In this document: one piece after another, positions 46,153 to 55,458 of the stretch
Layout of the letters: every line of letters begins with the position of its first letter
Position numbering within the stretch: position 1 is the first letter of the stretch
Source: Alcaligenes sp. SDU_A2
GTDB taxonomy: Bacteria > Pseudomonadota > Gammaproteobacteria > Burkholderiales > Burkholderiaceae_B
Length of the DNA: 64,000 nt
Assembly (NCBI RefSeq): GCF_038237375.1
Contig: NZ_CP151273.1
Span: 930,001 to 994,000, forward strand
Direction: 5' to 3'
Program-made: the position numbers and the translations under genes
Notes under the pieces: generated by a model
Seen by the model: only the letters and a program-made list of their open reading frames with translations
The model's database searches: none
What the model was told of the DNA's origin: nothing

Positions 46153-47342
46153 GCGATCTGATTCTGGTGGTCAATGCAGGCAGCTCCAGCCTGAAGTTCC
46201 ACATGTATGCGGTGGACCAGAACGAGCAACTGGTTTTTGACTATGGTGGGCAAGTCTCCGGCATAGGCGGGGATGCGCCGGCTTTCAAGGTGGCGGATGC
46301 GCAAGGTCAGCTTTTGGAGCGCCGGACGCTGGCGGCCGCTCAGGCACCGGATCTGCATGGCGCGCAGGCACTGGTGACCGATTGGTTGCTGGAACGACTG
46401 GATCGCGAACCCATCGCCGTCGGGCACCGTATCGTGCATGGCGGGCCGCGCTACGGCCGCAGTCTGCCGCTGACCCCGCAGGTGCTGGAGTATCTGGACA
46501 GCCTTTCGCCATTGGCACCGTTGCATCAGCAGAATAATCTGGCACCGGTGCGTGTCATTTTCGAGCGCTGGCCGGAAATCTTCCAGGTGGCGTGTCTGGA
46601 CACGGCCTTTCATCAGGGACATGCGCCGTATGTGCAGCGTTTTGCCTTGCCCGAGCATCTGTACGGGCAAGGCGTGCGCCGCTATGGTTTCCATGGCCTG
46701 TCCTACCACTATATTGCCCAGCACTTGCAGCAGCACTGGCCGCAGCAGGCCCAAGGGCGGGTGCTGGTGGCGCATCTGGGTTCGGGGGCGTCGGCCTGCG
46801 CCTTGCACCAAGGCCGCAGTGTGGAGACGACAATGGGCTTTACGGCATTGGACGGCGTTCCTATGGGTACCCGTCCCGGCAGGCTCGATGCCGGCGTGGT
46901 GTTGTGGATGATGGAGCAGGGCATGGATCACGATGCCATTCAGTCGCTGCTCTATACCGAGTCCGGCTTGAAAGGGCTGTCGGGCATCAGCGCCGACATG
47001 CGGGTGCTGGAGCAGTCGGACGACCCGCGCGCGACCCTGGCCATTGACTACTTCTGCTATCGCGCCGCCGAGTGCCTGGCCGGGCTATGCGTATCCTTGC
47101 AGGGGCTGGATACACTGGTGTTTACCGCCGGCATAGGGGAGCACAGTCCCGCGGCGCGGGCCGGCATTGCACGGCATCTGGCCTGGCTGGGCGTGGAAAT
47201 TGATCCGGCCCGCAACCAAGCGGGTCAGACCGTGATTTCCACCGATGCCAGCGCGGTCAAGGTGCTGGTCATACCGACTAACGAGGAACGCGTCATTGCC
47301 GAACAGTCCCTGGCCCTGGTGCGTTCCGTGCCGGTTCAGTAG
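46149..47342 (+). CDS. ackA: Acetate kinase
   Basis: A 397-residue ASKHA-fold kinase. LILVVNAGSSSLKFHMY, VGHRIVHGGPRYGRS, DTAFHQGHAPYVQRFALPEHL, RYGFHGLSYHYIA and VFTAGIGEHSPAARAGI are all acetate-kinase signatures. It makes acetyl phosphate or acetate with ATP, in tandem with the acyltransferase. Its 3' end overlaps the convergent cysN by 7 bp. Confidence 0.95.
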   Translation: MSDLILVVNAGSSSLKFHMYAVDQNEQLVFDYGGQVSGIGGDAPAFKVADAQGQLLERRTLAAAQAPDLHGAQALVTDWLLERLDREPIAVGHRIVHGGPRYGRSLPLTPQVLEYLDSLSPLAPLHQQNNLAPVRVIFERWPEIFQVACLDTAFHQGHAPYVQRFALPEHLYGQGVRRYGFHGLSYHYIAQHLQQHWPQQAQGRVLVAHLGSGASACALHQGRSVETTMGFTALDGVPMGTRPGRLDAGVVLWMMEQGMDHDAIQSLLYTESGLKGLSGISADMRVLEQSDDPRATLAIDYFCYRAAECLAGLCVSLQGLDTLVFTAGIGEHSPAARAGIARHLAWLGVEIDPARNQAGQTVISTDASAVKVLVIPTNEERVIAEQSLALVRSVPVQ

Positions 47343-48640
47343 GTGGTGCCGTGCACCAGCCCGGCGGCCACCGTCTGGTTGGTGCCCGCGTCGATCAGGA
47401 TGAAAGCTCCTGTCCCGGCGTGGTCCTGGTAGTTGTCCAACACCAGGGGATCGCGGCTGGCGATGCTGACCCGGCCTATGTCGTTCAGCGTCAAGGTGCC
47501 GTCAGCCTGCTGTTCTTGCAAGCTGTGTACATCGCGCAGCGCATGCACGGCACGCACTTTGGCCTGGGTGATACGAGTGCCTTGCTTGAGCCAGTACGAG
47601 CGCGACGTGCTTAACGGCTGTTCGTCCAGCCAGCACAGCTCGGCCTCGAAGCTTTTGCGCGGTGTCACGGCTTCGTCGGCCAGGGTCAGCAGATCGCCGC
47701 GCGAGATATCCAGCTCCCGATCCAGAACCAGCGTGACGGCGTCGCCGTCGCTGACCTGGGTTTGCTCCTGCCCGGCGCGATACAGGCCGGTAATGACTGC
47801 TGTCTGGGCCGAGGGCCAGACAGCGATCGTATCGCCTACGTTCAGGCGGCCGCCGTCCAACTGACCGGCATAGCCTCGGAAACCATCCACGCGACTGCCG
47901 CCGTGGCGGATTACCCATTGCACGAACAGGCGGGCCGGCTTGGCGCGCGTGTCGTCCAGGCTGAGTGATTCCAGCAGCGGCAGCAGGGGCAGGCCGGTGT
48001 ACCAGGGCGCGTGTTCGGTGCGCCGGGTAATGTTTTCGCCTTTCAGGGCGGACAGCGGAATAATGTGGAACTGGTCGATGCCCAGGTGCTCGGCCAGTTC
48101 ACGGTAGGCGGCGTGGATGCGGTCAAAGACATGTTGGTCCCAATCCACCAGATCCATTTTGTTGACCGCCACCACAATGTGCCGCAGCCCCAGCAGGCGG
48201 GCGACGGTGCTGTGACGCTTGGTCTGGGTCAGCAGTTGGCCATCGCGGGCGCGGCTGGCATCGATCAGGATGATGGCTGCCTGCGCGGTGGACGCGCCGG
48301 TAATCATGTTGCGGGTGTACTGTTCGTGGCCGGGGGTGTCGGCCACGATGAACTTGCGCTTGGGCGTGGCGAAGTAGCGGTACGCCACATCGATGGTGAT
48401 GCCTTGTTCGCGTTCCGCTTCCAGGCCATCGGTCAACAGGGCTAGATCGGGTTCGGCATCGTCGCCGCGTTTGTATTTGGAGCGTTGTATGGCGGCGATC
48501 TGGTCGGCGAACACGCCTTGGCTGTCTACCAGCAGGCGGCCGATCAGGGTAGATTTGCCGTCGTCCACGGAACCGGCCGTAATCAGGCGCAGCACGCCTT
48601 GATCGGCGGCCTGAAGCCACGATTCATTGACTGCGTTCAT
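47336..48640 (-). CDS. cysN: Sulfate adenylyltransferase subunit 1 (CysN)
   Basis: A 434-residue GTPase subunit of ATP sulfurylase. The G1 loop is TAGSVDDGKSTLIGRLL; YFATPKRKFIVADTPGHEQYTRNM and VVAVNKMDLVDW are the G3 and G4 motifs. It stops after the elongation-factor-like domains: no APS kinase (CysC) domain is fused. It is the third gene of the cysH-cysD-cysN operon. Confidence 0.95.
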   Translation of the reverse strand: MNAVNESWLQAADQGVLRLITAGSVDDGKSTLIGRLLVDSQGVFADQIAAIQRSKYKRGDDAEPDLALLTDGLEAEREQGITIDVAYRYFATPKRKFIVADTPGHEQYTRNMITGASTAQAAIILIDASRARDGQLLTQTKRHSTVARLLGLRHIVVAVNKMDLVDWDQHVFDRIHAAYRELAEHLGIDQFHIIPLSALKGENITRRTEHAPWYTGLPLLPLLESLSLDDTRAKPARLFVQWVIRHGGSRVDGFRGYAGQLDGGRLNVGDTIAVWPSAQTAVITGLYRAGQEQTQVSDGDAVTLVLDRELDISRGDLLTLADEAVTPRKSFEAELCWLDEQPLSTSRSYWLKQGTRITQAKVRAVHALRDVHSLQEQQADGTLTLNDIGRVSIASRDPLVLDNYQDHAGTGAFILIDAGTNQTVAAGLVHGTTY

Positions 48641-49551
48641 CAGAAATATCCTTGTTTCTTGCGGTGTTCCATGGAAGCTTCCGAGGTCTGGTCATCCATG
48701 CGGGTGGCACCGCGCTCGGTAATGGTGGCCAGCGCCGTTTCGGCGATGATGTCCTGGGCGGTGGCCGCCGTGGACAGTACCGGGCAGGTGCAGGAAATAT
48801 CGCCCACAGTACGAAAGCGCACATCGCGCCAGGTGGAGGTTTCGCCTTCTTGCAAGGGCGTGAGTGGGGTGATGGGCACAATCAAGCCATTGCGCTCGAC
48901 GACTTCGCGCGAATGGGTGTAGTAGATGGAGGGCAAGGCGATCTGTTCGCGCTGTATGTATTGCCACACATCCAGTTCGGTCCAGTTGGAAATGGGAAAG
49001 ACGCGTAGATTCTCGCCTTTGTGGATGCGGGTATTGAACAGATGCCAGAGTTCGGGGCGCTGGGCCTTGGGGTCCCATTGGCCGAATTCGTCCCGAAAGG
49101 ACACGATTCGTTCTTTGGCGCGGGCTTTTTCTTCGTCCCGCCGTGCGCCGCCAAAGCAGGCATCAAAGCCGAATTCCTCGATCGCTTCCAGCAGCGTCAC
49201 GGCCTGCGCGCCATTGCGGCTGGCATGCTCGTGACGCAGTACCACCGTGCCGCGTTCGATGGAGTCCTGTACCTGACGCACGATCAGTTGCGCATCCAGT
49301 TCGGCGGCGCGCTGGTCGCGAAAGGCGATGACTTCCGGGTAGTTGTGGCCCGTATCCACGTGCAGCAGCGGAAAGGGCAGGGTGCCGGGCGCAAAGGCCT
49401 TTTCGGCCAGACGCAGCAGCACGGCGGAGTCTTTGCCGCCGGAAAACAGCAGTACGGGTTTTTGTGCCTCGGCAGCGATTTCCCGCAGGATGAAGATGGC
49501 TTCGGCCTCCAGCCAGTCAAGGTGGGTTCGGGTGGCAAGTGGTTCGCCCAT
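48640..49551 (-). CDS. cysD: Sulfate adenylyltransferase subunit 2 (CysD)
   Basis: A 303-residue adenylyltransferase subunit. PP-loop VLLFSGGKDSAVLLRLAEKAF and FDACFGGARRDEEKARAKERIVSFRDEFGQWDPKAQRPELWHLFN match CysD. With CysN it makes APS from sulfate and ATP. Only 9 bp after cysH and overlapping cysN by 1 bp, so the three are one operon. Confidence 0.95.
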   Translation of the reverse strand: MGEPLATRTHLDWLEAEAIFILREIAAEAQKPVLLFSGGKDSAVLLRLAEKAFAPGTLPFPLLHVDTGHNYPEVIAFRDQRAAELDAQLIVRQVQDSIERGTVVLRHEHASRNGAQAVTLLEAIEEFGFDACFGGARRDEEKARAKERIVSFRDEFGQWDPKAQRPELWHLFNTRIHKGENLRVFPISNWTELDVWQYIQREQIALPSIYYTHSREVVERNGLIVPITPLTPLQEGETSTWRDVRFRTVGDISCTCPVLSTAATAQDIIAETALATITERGATRMDDQTSEASMEHRKKQGYF

Positions 49552-49560
49552 GATGTTCCT

Positions 49561-50307
49561 TTAGGTATTGGTCTTATCGTGCAGATTGCCCGCGTGCAGG
49601 CCGCATTCGAGACTGTCGCGCTGCTCCCACCACCAGCGGCCGGCACGTAGGTCTTCGCCGGGACGGATGGCGCGGGTACAGGGCTCGCAGCCTATGGACG
49701 GGTAGCCCTGGTCGTGCAGGGGGTTGTACGGGATGCCCAGGCCTCGGATCACGGCCCAGACATCGTCGTGCGTCCAGTCGGTCAGGGGGTTGAATTTTTG
49801 TAGTCCGAAGGCGGCGTCGTATTCAGCGCGGGCCAGCTCGTTACGACTGGCGGATTGTTCGCGACGCTGGCCGGTGATCCAGGCCGAACGGCCGGCCAGA
49901 GCGCGGCGCAACGGTTCTACCTTGCGGATCTGGCAGCATTCTTTGCGCAGCGCCACGCTGTCGTAGAAAGCATGGGTGCCGTGCTGTTGCACATGGGTCT
50001 GGATGCGTTCCGGATTGGGGCGAAAGAAGTGAATTTCGCGCTGATAGTACTGGCGTATGGTGTCGGCCATCTGTACGGTCTGCGCATGCAGGCGGCCGGT
50101 GTCCAGGGTCAGGGTCTGCAGGTCGGGCGCGTAGATGGACATGGCATGAAAGACCACCATGTCCTCGGCGGCCAGCGAGGAAGCCAGAACGGCATCGGGA
50201 TGGGTGCGAGCGATGCCGATCAGGTCGTCGCGCAATTGCTTCCAGAGCGCCAGCGGGCGGGCGGTCAGGGCGGTGATGGCAGGGGCGTAAGAAGGCACAG
50301 TCGACAT
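49561..50307 (-). CDS. cysH: Adenylylsulfate (APS) reductase, assimilatory CysH type
   Basis: A 248-residue thioredoxin-dependent reductase. The iron-sulfur cysteine pairs of the APS-reductase type are present: KECCQIRKVEPLRRAL and GCEPCTRAI; the redox-active ECGLH is near the C-terminus. PAPS reductases lack the first two pairs, so this one should act on APS directly and make sulfite. That agrees with CysN having no CysC domain. Sulfite reductase genes are not in the window. Confidence 0.93.
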   Translation of the reverse strand: MSTVPSYAPAITALTARPLALWKQLRDDLIGIARTHPDAVLASSLAAEDMVVFHAMSIYAPDLQTLTLDTGRLHAQTVQMADTIRQYYQREIHFFRPNPERIQTHVQQHGTHAFYDSVALRKECCQIRKVEPLRRALAGRSAWITGQRREQSASRNELARAEYDAAFGLQKFNPLTDWTHDDVWAVIRGLGIPYNPLHDQGYPSIGCEPCTRAIRPGEDLRAGRWWWEQRDSLECGLHAGNLHDKTNT

Positions 50308-50426
50308 TCCCGTCAGGCTGTGGCGGCGCCGGCCGGACAGGGCATTCGAACAGACTAGGGCCGGGCTGTCGCATCACAGTATTTATAAACTTATGAGTAA
50401 GTGTGCGGGTGCCGGCCCTGCAGGGG

Positions 50427-50441
50427 AACGAACTATTCGTT
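50427..50441. promoter_or_regulatory. Small inverted repeat upstream of cysH
   Basis: AACGAA, CTA, TTCGTT. It lies 120 bp upstream of cysH in the only promoter-sized gap of the operon. It may be an operator or a coincidence; it does not match a CysB site convincingly. Confidence 0.25.
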
Positions 50442-50476
50442 AGGTGGTTATGCTTCTGTTCTATTTAGCCGCCTGC

Positions 50477-51361
50477 TCAGGCACGCCGGCTGGCGGCGAT
50501 GATGGCGATGATGAGCACGCAGCTAAGCCAGGTCAGCAGGCTTACTTGCTCACCCAGCCAAAGGGCGGAAATCAGGATGGTCAGAAACGGCTGGACCAGT
50601 TGAACCTGACCGATGCGTGCCACGCCCCCCATCGTCATTGCTTTGTACCAGGGAAAAAAGCCCAGCAGCGAGGAGAAAATCGCCAGATACAGCAGGGCCA
50701 TGACGGCCTGGGTGGAGGGGGGCTGCTGCATGGGAAGCGCCAACCAGAGGGTGGCAGGAATCGTCAGGGGCAGGCTGGCCGCAAGACACCAGCAGATGGT
50801 GCGCCAGCCACCCAGCGTGCGTGCCACGCGCCCGCCTTCAACATAGCCCAGTCCGGACATAAAGACCGCCAGGGCAAGCCAAAGGTCGCCGGCCTGCAAG
50901 GCCCCTTCGCCTATATAGAATGCATACAGCAAGACCAGCATGGCCCCCAACAGGCTCAGCAGCCAGAAGCGACGGCTCAGGGATTCGCCGTTGCGGGCGG
51001 CGCTCAGGATGGCGGTGGCCAGGGGAATCAGACCGGTCAGCACGGCTCCGTGCGAGGCCGGGACTGTCTGCATGCCGATCGAGGAGAAAACCGGCCAGCC
51101 TACGATGACGCCGGTACAGGACAGGGCAATGCCGCGCCATTCCGTGGCCGTAGGGCGGCGGCTGCGGGTAGCAAGCAGGATCAGCGCGGCGCACAGGCCG
51201 CCTATGGAAGCACGCCCCATGCCGATCAGCCAGGGGTCGAAGCTTTGTACCGCGACGCGCGTCATGGGCAGAGTAAAGGCGAAAACCAACACGCCTATAA
51301 AAGCGTAGACATAAGGAAGCAGGGCGGGGGCGGGCGGGGCGAACGTCGTGCTGCGGCTCAT
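50477..51361 (-). CDS. EamA/DMT-superfamily transporter
   Basis: A 294-residue membrane protein with ten predicted helices in two EamA repeats (first repeat from VYAFIGVLVFAFTLPMTRVAV, second from LGYVEGGRVARTL onward to LSCVLIIAIIAAS). Relatives export amino acids, nucleosides or other metabolites. The ATG at 51361 is chosen; a GTG 9 bp upstream is in frame. It is divergent from a MocR regulator, a typical pairing, and probably under its control. Confidence 0.9.
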   Translation of the reverse strand: MSRSTTFAPPAPALLPYVYAFIGVLVFAFTLPMTRVAVQSFDPWLIGMGRASIGGLCAALILLATRSRRPTATEWRGIALSCTGVIVGWPVFSSIGMQTVPASHGAVLTGLIPLATAILSAARNGESLSRRFWLLSLLGAMLVLLYAFYIGEGALQAGDLWLALAVFMSGLGYVEGGRVARTLGGWRTICWCLAASLPLTIPATLWLALPMQQPPSTQAVMALLYLAIFSSLLGFFPWYKAMTMGGVARIGQVQLVQPFLTILISALWLGEQVSLLTWLSCVLIIAIIAASRRA

Positions 51362-51423
51362 AGGTGTCACCAGAGAAAAAGTTAGGCGTTGTTTACCGCT
51401 TCGAGCTTAAAATAAATAAGCGA

Positions 51424-51487
51424 TACAGTTGCGCTACAGTTGATCAATCACTGGGTCCGGCTGTACTGGTCAGTACACCGCTACAGT
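51424..51487. promoter_or_regulatory. Repeat-rich regulator site between exporter and MocR genes
   Basis: Within the 153-bp divergent gap: three copies of TACAGT (51424, 51435, 51482) and the palindrome TGTACTG-GT-CAGTACA (51462-51477). Such clustered direct and inverted repeats are usual MocR/PdxR targets. Confidence 0.55.
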
Positions 51488-51514
51488 CCAAGGCGGAGCA
51501 TAGGAGTCAGCATA

Positions 51515-52927
51515 ATGGAATGGATGGATTGGCAACCAGTGCGGGGCTCGGATGTCACGCTCAGCGAACAGTTGGTGGGCTGGGTGCAGCAGGCATTGCG
51601 TGTGCGTTATCGGGGCGGCAGTCGCCTGCCTTCGGTGCGCCGCATGGCGCAGTCCGCCGGTGTCAGCACGCATACCGTGGTGGCGGCGTACGATAGGCTG
51701 ATGGCGCTGGGGCTGGTGGAGTCCAGGCCTGGGGCCGGGTTTTTTGTGCGTGTGCGTGCGCCGCGCCGCTTGCGTTCGGAGTCCTTGCGGACCGATAGCG
51801 AAGCGCCGCGCAAGATCGATGTGAACTGGATGCTCAACAGCTTTATGGGCCAGAGCGACAGCCCGGGCATCCCCGCGCAGTGGCTGGACAATGACATGGT
51901 GTTGGCCGCCGTGCGGCAGGTCAGCCGCACGGCCGGTTCGGCGCTGCTGGGCTACGGGCATTCGCATGGCTACCGGCCTTTGCGCCAGCATATTGCCGGG
52001 CAGTTGGAGGACTATGGCATACAGGCCGATGCCGATACCCAGCTTTTGTTGTGCAGCGGTGCTACCCATGCGCTGGATCTGTTGCTGCGCCACTGGCTGC
52101 GTCCAGGCGATTCGGTCGTCGTGGAAGATCCGGCGTGGTATTTGCTGTTTGCCCGGCTAGCGGTGGTGGATGTGCGCGTGCTCAGTGTGCCCCGGCGCGT
52201 CGATGGGCCGGATGTGGCCGTGTTGGAACAGTTGGCCCGCGAACACCGTCCGCGCCTGGTCATCTTGAACACCGTTGTGCATAACCCCACCGGCTTTGGC
52301 CTGAGCCCGGCGGTGGCGCATGCAATTCTGACGCTCGCCCAGACCTGGGATTTTCATATTATCGAGGACGACACCTACAGCGAATTGCATGCCCATCCGC
52401 CATGCCGACTGGCACAACTGGATCAACTGAACCGGGTCACGCTGGTTGGGGGATATTCCAAGGTACTGGCTGCAGGCCTGCGCCTGGCCTATATGGCGGC
52501 CTCGCCAGCCTTATTGCAGGCATTGGTCAATTTGAAGATGCTCGCGGGTTTGACTACGCCCGAGCTGAGCGAACGGGTCACGCACCGGCTGCTGGTCGAC
52601 GGTCCGTACCGCAAGCATCTGGATCGTCTGCGCCGTCATGCCGATGGGGCGCGTCAGCGCACGCTGGAGCGCTTGGCGCAATTGGGCCTGTGGCCGGATG
52701 CGCCGCCCCAGGCGGGCATGTTTGTCTGGATAGATACCGGGGTGGATACCGAGGAGTTGGTGCGCGCGCTGGGCAGGCCGGGGCACCTGGTCGTGCCGGG
52801 GGCGCTGTTCTCGCCCGAGCAGCAGCCTTCTACGTATATGCGCATCAATGTGGCGGTGGGTCACGACGATGCATTTTGGCAGGCCTTGGCGTCCTGTCTG
52901 TCGCATGTCCGGCAGGTTCAGGATTAA
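51515..52927 (+). CDS. MocR-family regulator (GntR HTH fused to aminotransferase-like domain)
   Basis: A 470-residue fusion. Residues about 15-80 are a GntR winged helix (LRVRYRGGSRLPSVRRMAQSAGVSTHTVVAAYDRL). From about 100 the chain is a fold-type-I PLP domain, with HNPTGFGLSP and the PLP lysine in VGGYSKVLAAGLRLAYM. MocR proteins use PLP and a ligand to switch promoters. It probably regulates the divergent exporter. TAGGAG lies upstream of ATG 51515. Ligand unknown. Confidence 0.92.
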   Translation: MEWMDWQPVRGSDVTLSEQLVGWVQQALRVRYRGGSRLPSVRRMAQSAGVSTHTVVAAYDRLMALGLVESRPGAGFFVRVRAPRRLRSESLRTDSEAPRKIDVNWMLNSFMGQSDSPGIPAQWLDNDMVLAAVRQVSRTAGSALLGYGHSHGYRPLRQHIAGQLEDYGIQADADTQLLLCSGATHALDLLLRHWLRPGDSVVVEDPAWYLLFARLAVVDVRVLSVPRRVDGPDVAVLEQLAREHRPRLVILNTVVHNPTGFGLSPAVAHAILTLAQTWDFHIIEDDTYSELHAHPPCRLAQLDQLNRVTLVGGYSKVLAAGLRLAYMAASPALLQALVNLKMLAGLTTPELSERVTHRLLVDGPYRKHLDRLRRHADGARQRTLERLAQLGLWPDAPPQAGMFVWIDTGVDTEELVRALGRPGHLVVPGALFSPEQQPSTYMRINVAVGHDDAFWQALASCLSHVRQVQD

Positions 52928-53035
52928 CGCGCTGCGCAGCGGCTTTATATTGATTTCTTTTGTAGTTGCACTGTCACCCTGCTCTGTTAGCATAGTGGGT
53001 GCTGAGCGCAGAAAACAGCTTTTGCGCTCTTCTTG

Positions 53036-53101
53036 ATAGGTATTCACAATCGATGCAATTGTATTAATCAATTTCACTAATCGATTGAGGCTTCCTATAA
53101 T
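53036..53101 (+). promoter_or_regulatory. OxyR-like site and promoter of ahpC
   Basis: Four tetramers at the OxyR spacing (every 11 bp): ATAG (53036), CAAT (53047), ATTG (53058) and CAAT (53069), against ATAG-CTAT-ATAG-CTAT: 13 of 16 bases match. The block ends beside a weak -35 (TTCACT, 53073) and a perfect -10 TATAAT at 53096-53101, the arrangement of OxyR-activated promoters. Confidence 0.75.
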
Positions 53102-53140
53102 GTCCTTACTGTCACTCGTTAACCGCTAACTGGAGCTAAC

Positions 53141-53704
53141 ATGTCTTTGATCAACACCGTTATCAAACCTTTCAAAGCTACTGCATATCACGCTGGCAAA
53201 TTTGTCGACGTCAGCAACGAGAGCATTGCCGGCAAATGGTCCGTGTTTGTTTTCTACCCAGCCGATTTCACCTTTGTGTGCCCAACCGAGCTGGAAGACC
53301 TGGCCAACAACTACGCCGAGTTCCAGAAGCTGGGCGTGGAAATCTACTCCGTGTCCACCGACACGCACTTCGCTCACAAAGCATGGCACGATACGTCCGA
53401 GGCCATCGGCAAAGTGAACTACCCCATGCTGGCCGACCCAACCCATCAACTGTCGCGTAACTTCGACGTGCTGATCGAAGAAGAAGGCATCGCGCTGCGC
53501 GGCACTTTCGTGGTCAACCCTGCCGGCGAAATCAAGGTTCTGGAAATTCACGACAACGGCATCGGCCGCGACGCGTCCGAACTGCTGCGCAAGGTCAAGG
53601 CTGCCCAGTACATCGCCGCTCACCCCGGTGAAGTGTGCCCAGCCAAGTGGGAAGAAGGTGCCAAGACGCTGACTCCTTCCCTGGATCTGATCGGCAAGAT
53701 CTAA
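53141..53704 (+). CDS. ahpC: Alkyl hydroperoxide reductase peroxiredoxin subunit
   Basis: A 187-residue typical 2-Cys peroxiredoxin. Peroxidatic C47 is in [16 protein letters not shown], resolving C166 in [20 protein letters not shown]. It reduces H2O2, organic peroxides and peroxynitrite in the cytosol, recycled by AhpF. Codon use is highly biased, pointing to strong expression. AhpF follows after 108 bp. A clear OxyR-like promoter lies upstream. Confidence 0.97.
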   Translation: MSLINTVIKPFKATAYHAGKFVDVSNESIAGKWSVFVFYPADFTFVCPTELEDLANNYAEFQKLGVEIYSVSTDTHFAHKAWHDTSEAIGKVNYPMLADPTHQLSRNFDVLIEEEGIALRGTFVVNPAGEIKVLEIHDNGIGRDASELLRKVKAAQYIAAHPGEVCPAKWEEGAKTLTPSLDLIGKI

Positions 53705-53722
53705 GACCCTTGCGGTCTTTGG

Positions 53723-53743
53723 CGAAGGCGCGGCGCGCCTTCG
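53723..53743 (+). terminator. Attenuator-like hairpin between ahpC and ahpF
   Basis: Stem CGAAGGCGC / GCGCCTTCG, 9 bp, loop GGC, 18 bp after the ahpC stop, with a second smaller hairpin after it. There is no T run. It may stabilise ahpC mRNA and reduce read-through into ahpF, giving the usual excess of AhpC. Confidence 0.5.
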
Positions 53744-53812
53744 TCCGGTGCCCGGCTGCGGTGCGGGCACCCCTCGTGTTTTGTTCAGTACAGGATTAAA
53801 AAGGCGTTTCTC

Positions 53813-55405
53813 ATGTTAGATGCAAACATCAAAACTCAATTGAAGGCTTATCTCGAAAAGATCACCCAACCGATCGAGATCGTTGCGTCGCTGGATGTGG
53901 ATGCCAAGTCCGTCGAGCTGCGCGAGTTGCTGCAGGAAATCGATAGCCTGTCCGACAAGACCAGCTATCGCGAGGACGCGGATGCGCAAGCGCGCAAGCC
54001 TTCCTTTATGATCAATCGTCCCGGAACCGACATCAGCGTGAGCTTTGCCGGCATTCCCATGGGGCACGAATTTACCTCCTTGATCCTGGCCCTGCTGCAA
54101 GTGGGTGGCCATGCGGTCAAGCTGGACGAGGCCGTCATCGAGCAGATCCGCAATCTGCCGGGCGACTTTGTCTTTGAAACCTATTTTTCGCTGTCGTGCC
54201 AGAACTGCCCCGATGTGGTGCAGGCCTTGAACGCGATGGCGGTCATCAACCCGCGCATCAAGCACGTGGCCATTGATGGCGCCCTGTTCCAGCAAGAGGT
54301 GCAAGAGCGCAACATCTTGTCTGTGCCGGCGGTGTTTTTGAACGGCGAACTGTTTCACCAGGGCCGTGCCAGCGCCGAAGAACTGCTGGCCAAGTTGGAT
54401 GCCGGGGATACCGAGGCCCGCGCCCAGGCGCTGGATGCCAAAGACGAATACGATGTGCTGGTTGTGGGCGGTGGTCCTGCCGGCGCGGCAGCGGCTATTT
54501 ATGCGGCCCGCAAGGGCATACGCACCGGCGTGCTGGCCGAGCGTTTCGGCGGCCAGGTGCTGGACACCATGTCCATCGAGAACTATATCTCGGTGGTCGA
54601 GACCGAAGGCCCCAAGTTTGCGGCCGCGCTGGAGCAGCACGTCAAGGCGTACGATGTCGATATCATGAATCTGCATCGTGCCGCCGGCATCCGCCGCGAG
54701 GGTCGGCAGATCCTGGTCGATGTGGACGGCGGCGGTCAATTGAAAGCCAAGTCCGTCATTCTGGCCACCGGCGCGCGCTGGCGTGAACTGAACGTGCCGG
54801 GCGAACAGGAATACCGCAACCGCGGCGTGGCGTATTGCCCGCACTGCGATGGTCCTTTGTTCAAAGGCAAGGATGTGGCCGTGGTCGGCGGCGGGAACTC
54901 CGGTGTGGAAGCGGCGATTGATCTGGCCGGTCTGGTGCGCCATGTCACGCTGATCGAGTTCGGCGAACAGTTGCGGGCGGACGAAGTTTTGCAACGCAAG
55001 CTGCGCAGTCTGCCCAACGTCAAGATCATCACCCAGGCGCAGACCACCGAAGTGCTGGGCGATGGCGCCAAAGTCGTGGGTCTGCGCTATCTGGATCGTC
55101 AGGGCCAGCAATCGCACACGCTGGATCTGGATGGCGTGTTCGTGCAGATCGGCCTGGTGCCTAACACCGAATGGCTCAAGGGCAGCGAAGTGGCCTTGTC
55201 GCGGCACGGCGAGATCGAGGTGGATGTGCGCGGCGCAACGTCTCTGGCCGGTGTGTTTGCGGCGGGTGACGTGACCACGGTGCCGTACAAGCAGATCATC
55301 ATCGCCGCGGGCGAAGGTGCCAAGGCATCACTTAGCGCGTTCGATTATCTGATCCGCAATTCGGCCGACGTGCAGGAAGTGGCCGAGGAAAGCGCTACGG
55401 CCTGA
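53813..55405 (+). CDS. ahpF: Alkyl hydroperoxide reductase flavoprotein subunit
   Basis: A 530-residue disulfide reductase. The N-terminal double-thioredoxin domain carries the CxxC in [11 protein letters not shown]; the FAD domain starts [25 protein letters not shown]; the catalytic pair is [11 protein letters not shown]; the NAD(P)H motif is [19 protein letters not shown]. It passes electrons from NADH to AhpC. A strong terminator follows. Confidence 0.97.
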   Translation: MLDANIKTQLKAYLEKITQPIEIVASLDVDAKSVELRELLQEIDSLSDKTSYREDADAQARKPSFMINRPGTDISVSFAGIPMGHEFTSLILALLQVGGHAVKLDEAVIEQIRNLPGDFVFETYFSLSCQNCPDVVQALNAMAVINPRIKHVAIDGALFQQEVQERNILSVPAVFLNGELFHQGRASAEELLAKLDAGDTEARAQALDAKDEYDVLVVGGGPAGAAAAIYAARKGIRTGVLAERFGGQVLDTMSIENYISVVETEGPKFAAALEQHVKAYDVDIMNLHRAAGIRREGRQILVDVDGGGQLKAKSVILATGARWRELNVPGEQEYRNRGVAYCPHCDGPLFKGKDVAVVGGGNSGVEAAIDLAGLVRHVTLIEFGEQLRADEVLQRKLRSLPNVKIITQAQTTEVLGDGAKVVGLRYLDRQGQQSHTLDLDGVFVQIGLVPNTEWLKGSEVALSRHGEIEVDVRGATSLAGVFAAGDVTTVPYKQIIIAAGEGAKASLSAFDYLIRNSADVQEVAEESATA

Positions 55406-55429
55406 TTGCGATTGGTAGGACTGATTGGG

Positions 55430-55456
55430 AGCCACCCCTGCGGGGGTGGCTTTTTC
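55430..55456 (+). terminator. ahpF terminator
   Basis: Stem AGCCACCCC / GGGGTGGCT, 9 bp, loop TGCG, then TTTTT. It starts 25 bp after the ahpF stop. Confidence 0.9.
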
Positions 55457-55458
55457 AT

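Noticed and set aside
53816-55207. 463-codon frame antisense to ahpF
   Set aside because: Mirror of a highly biased real gene.
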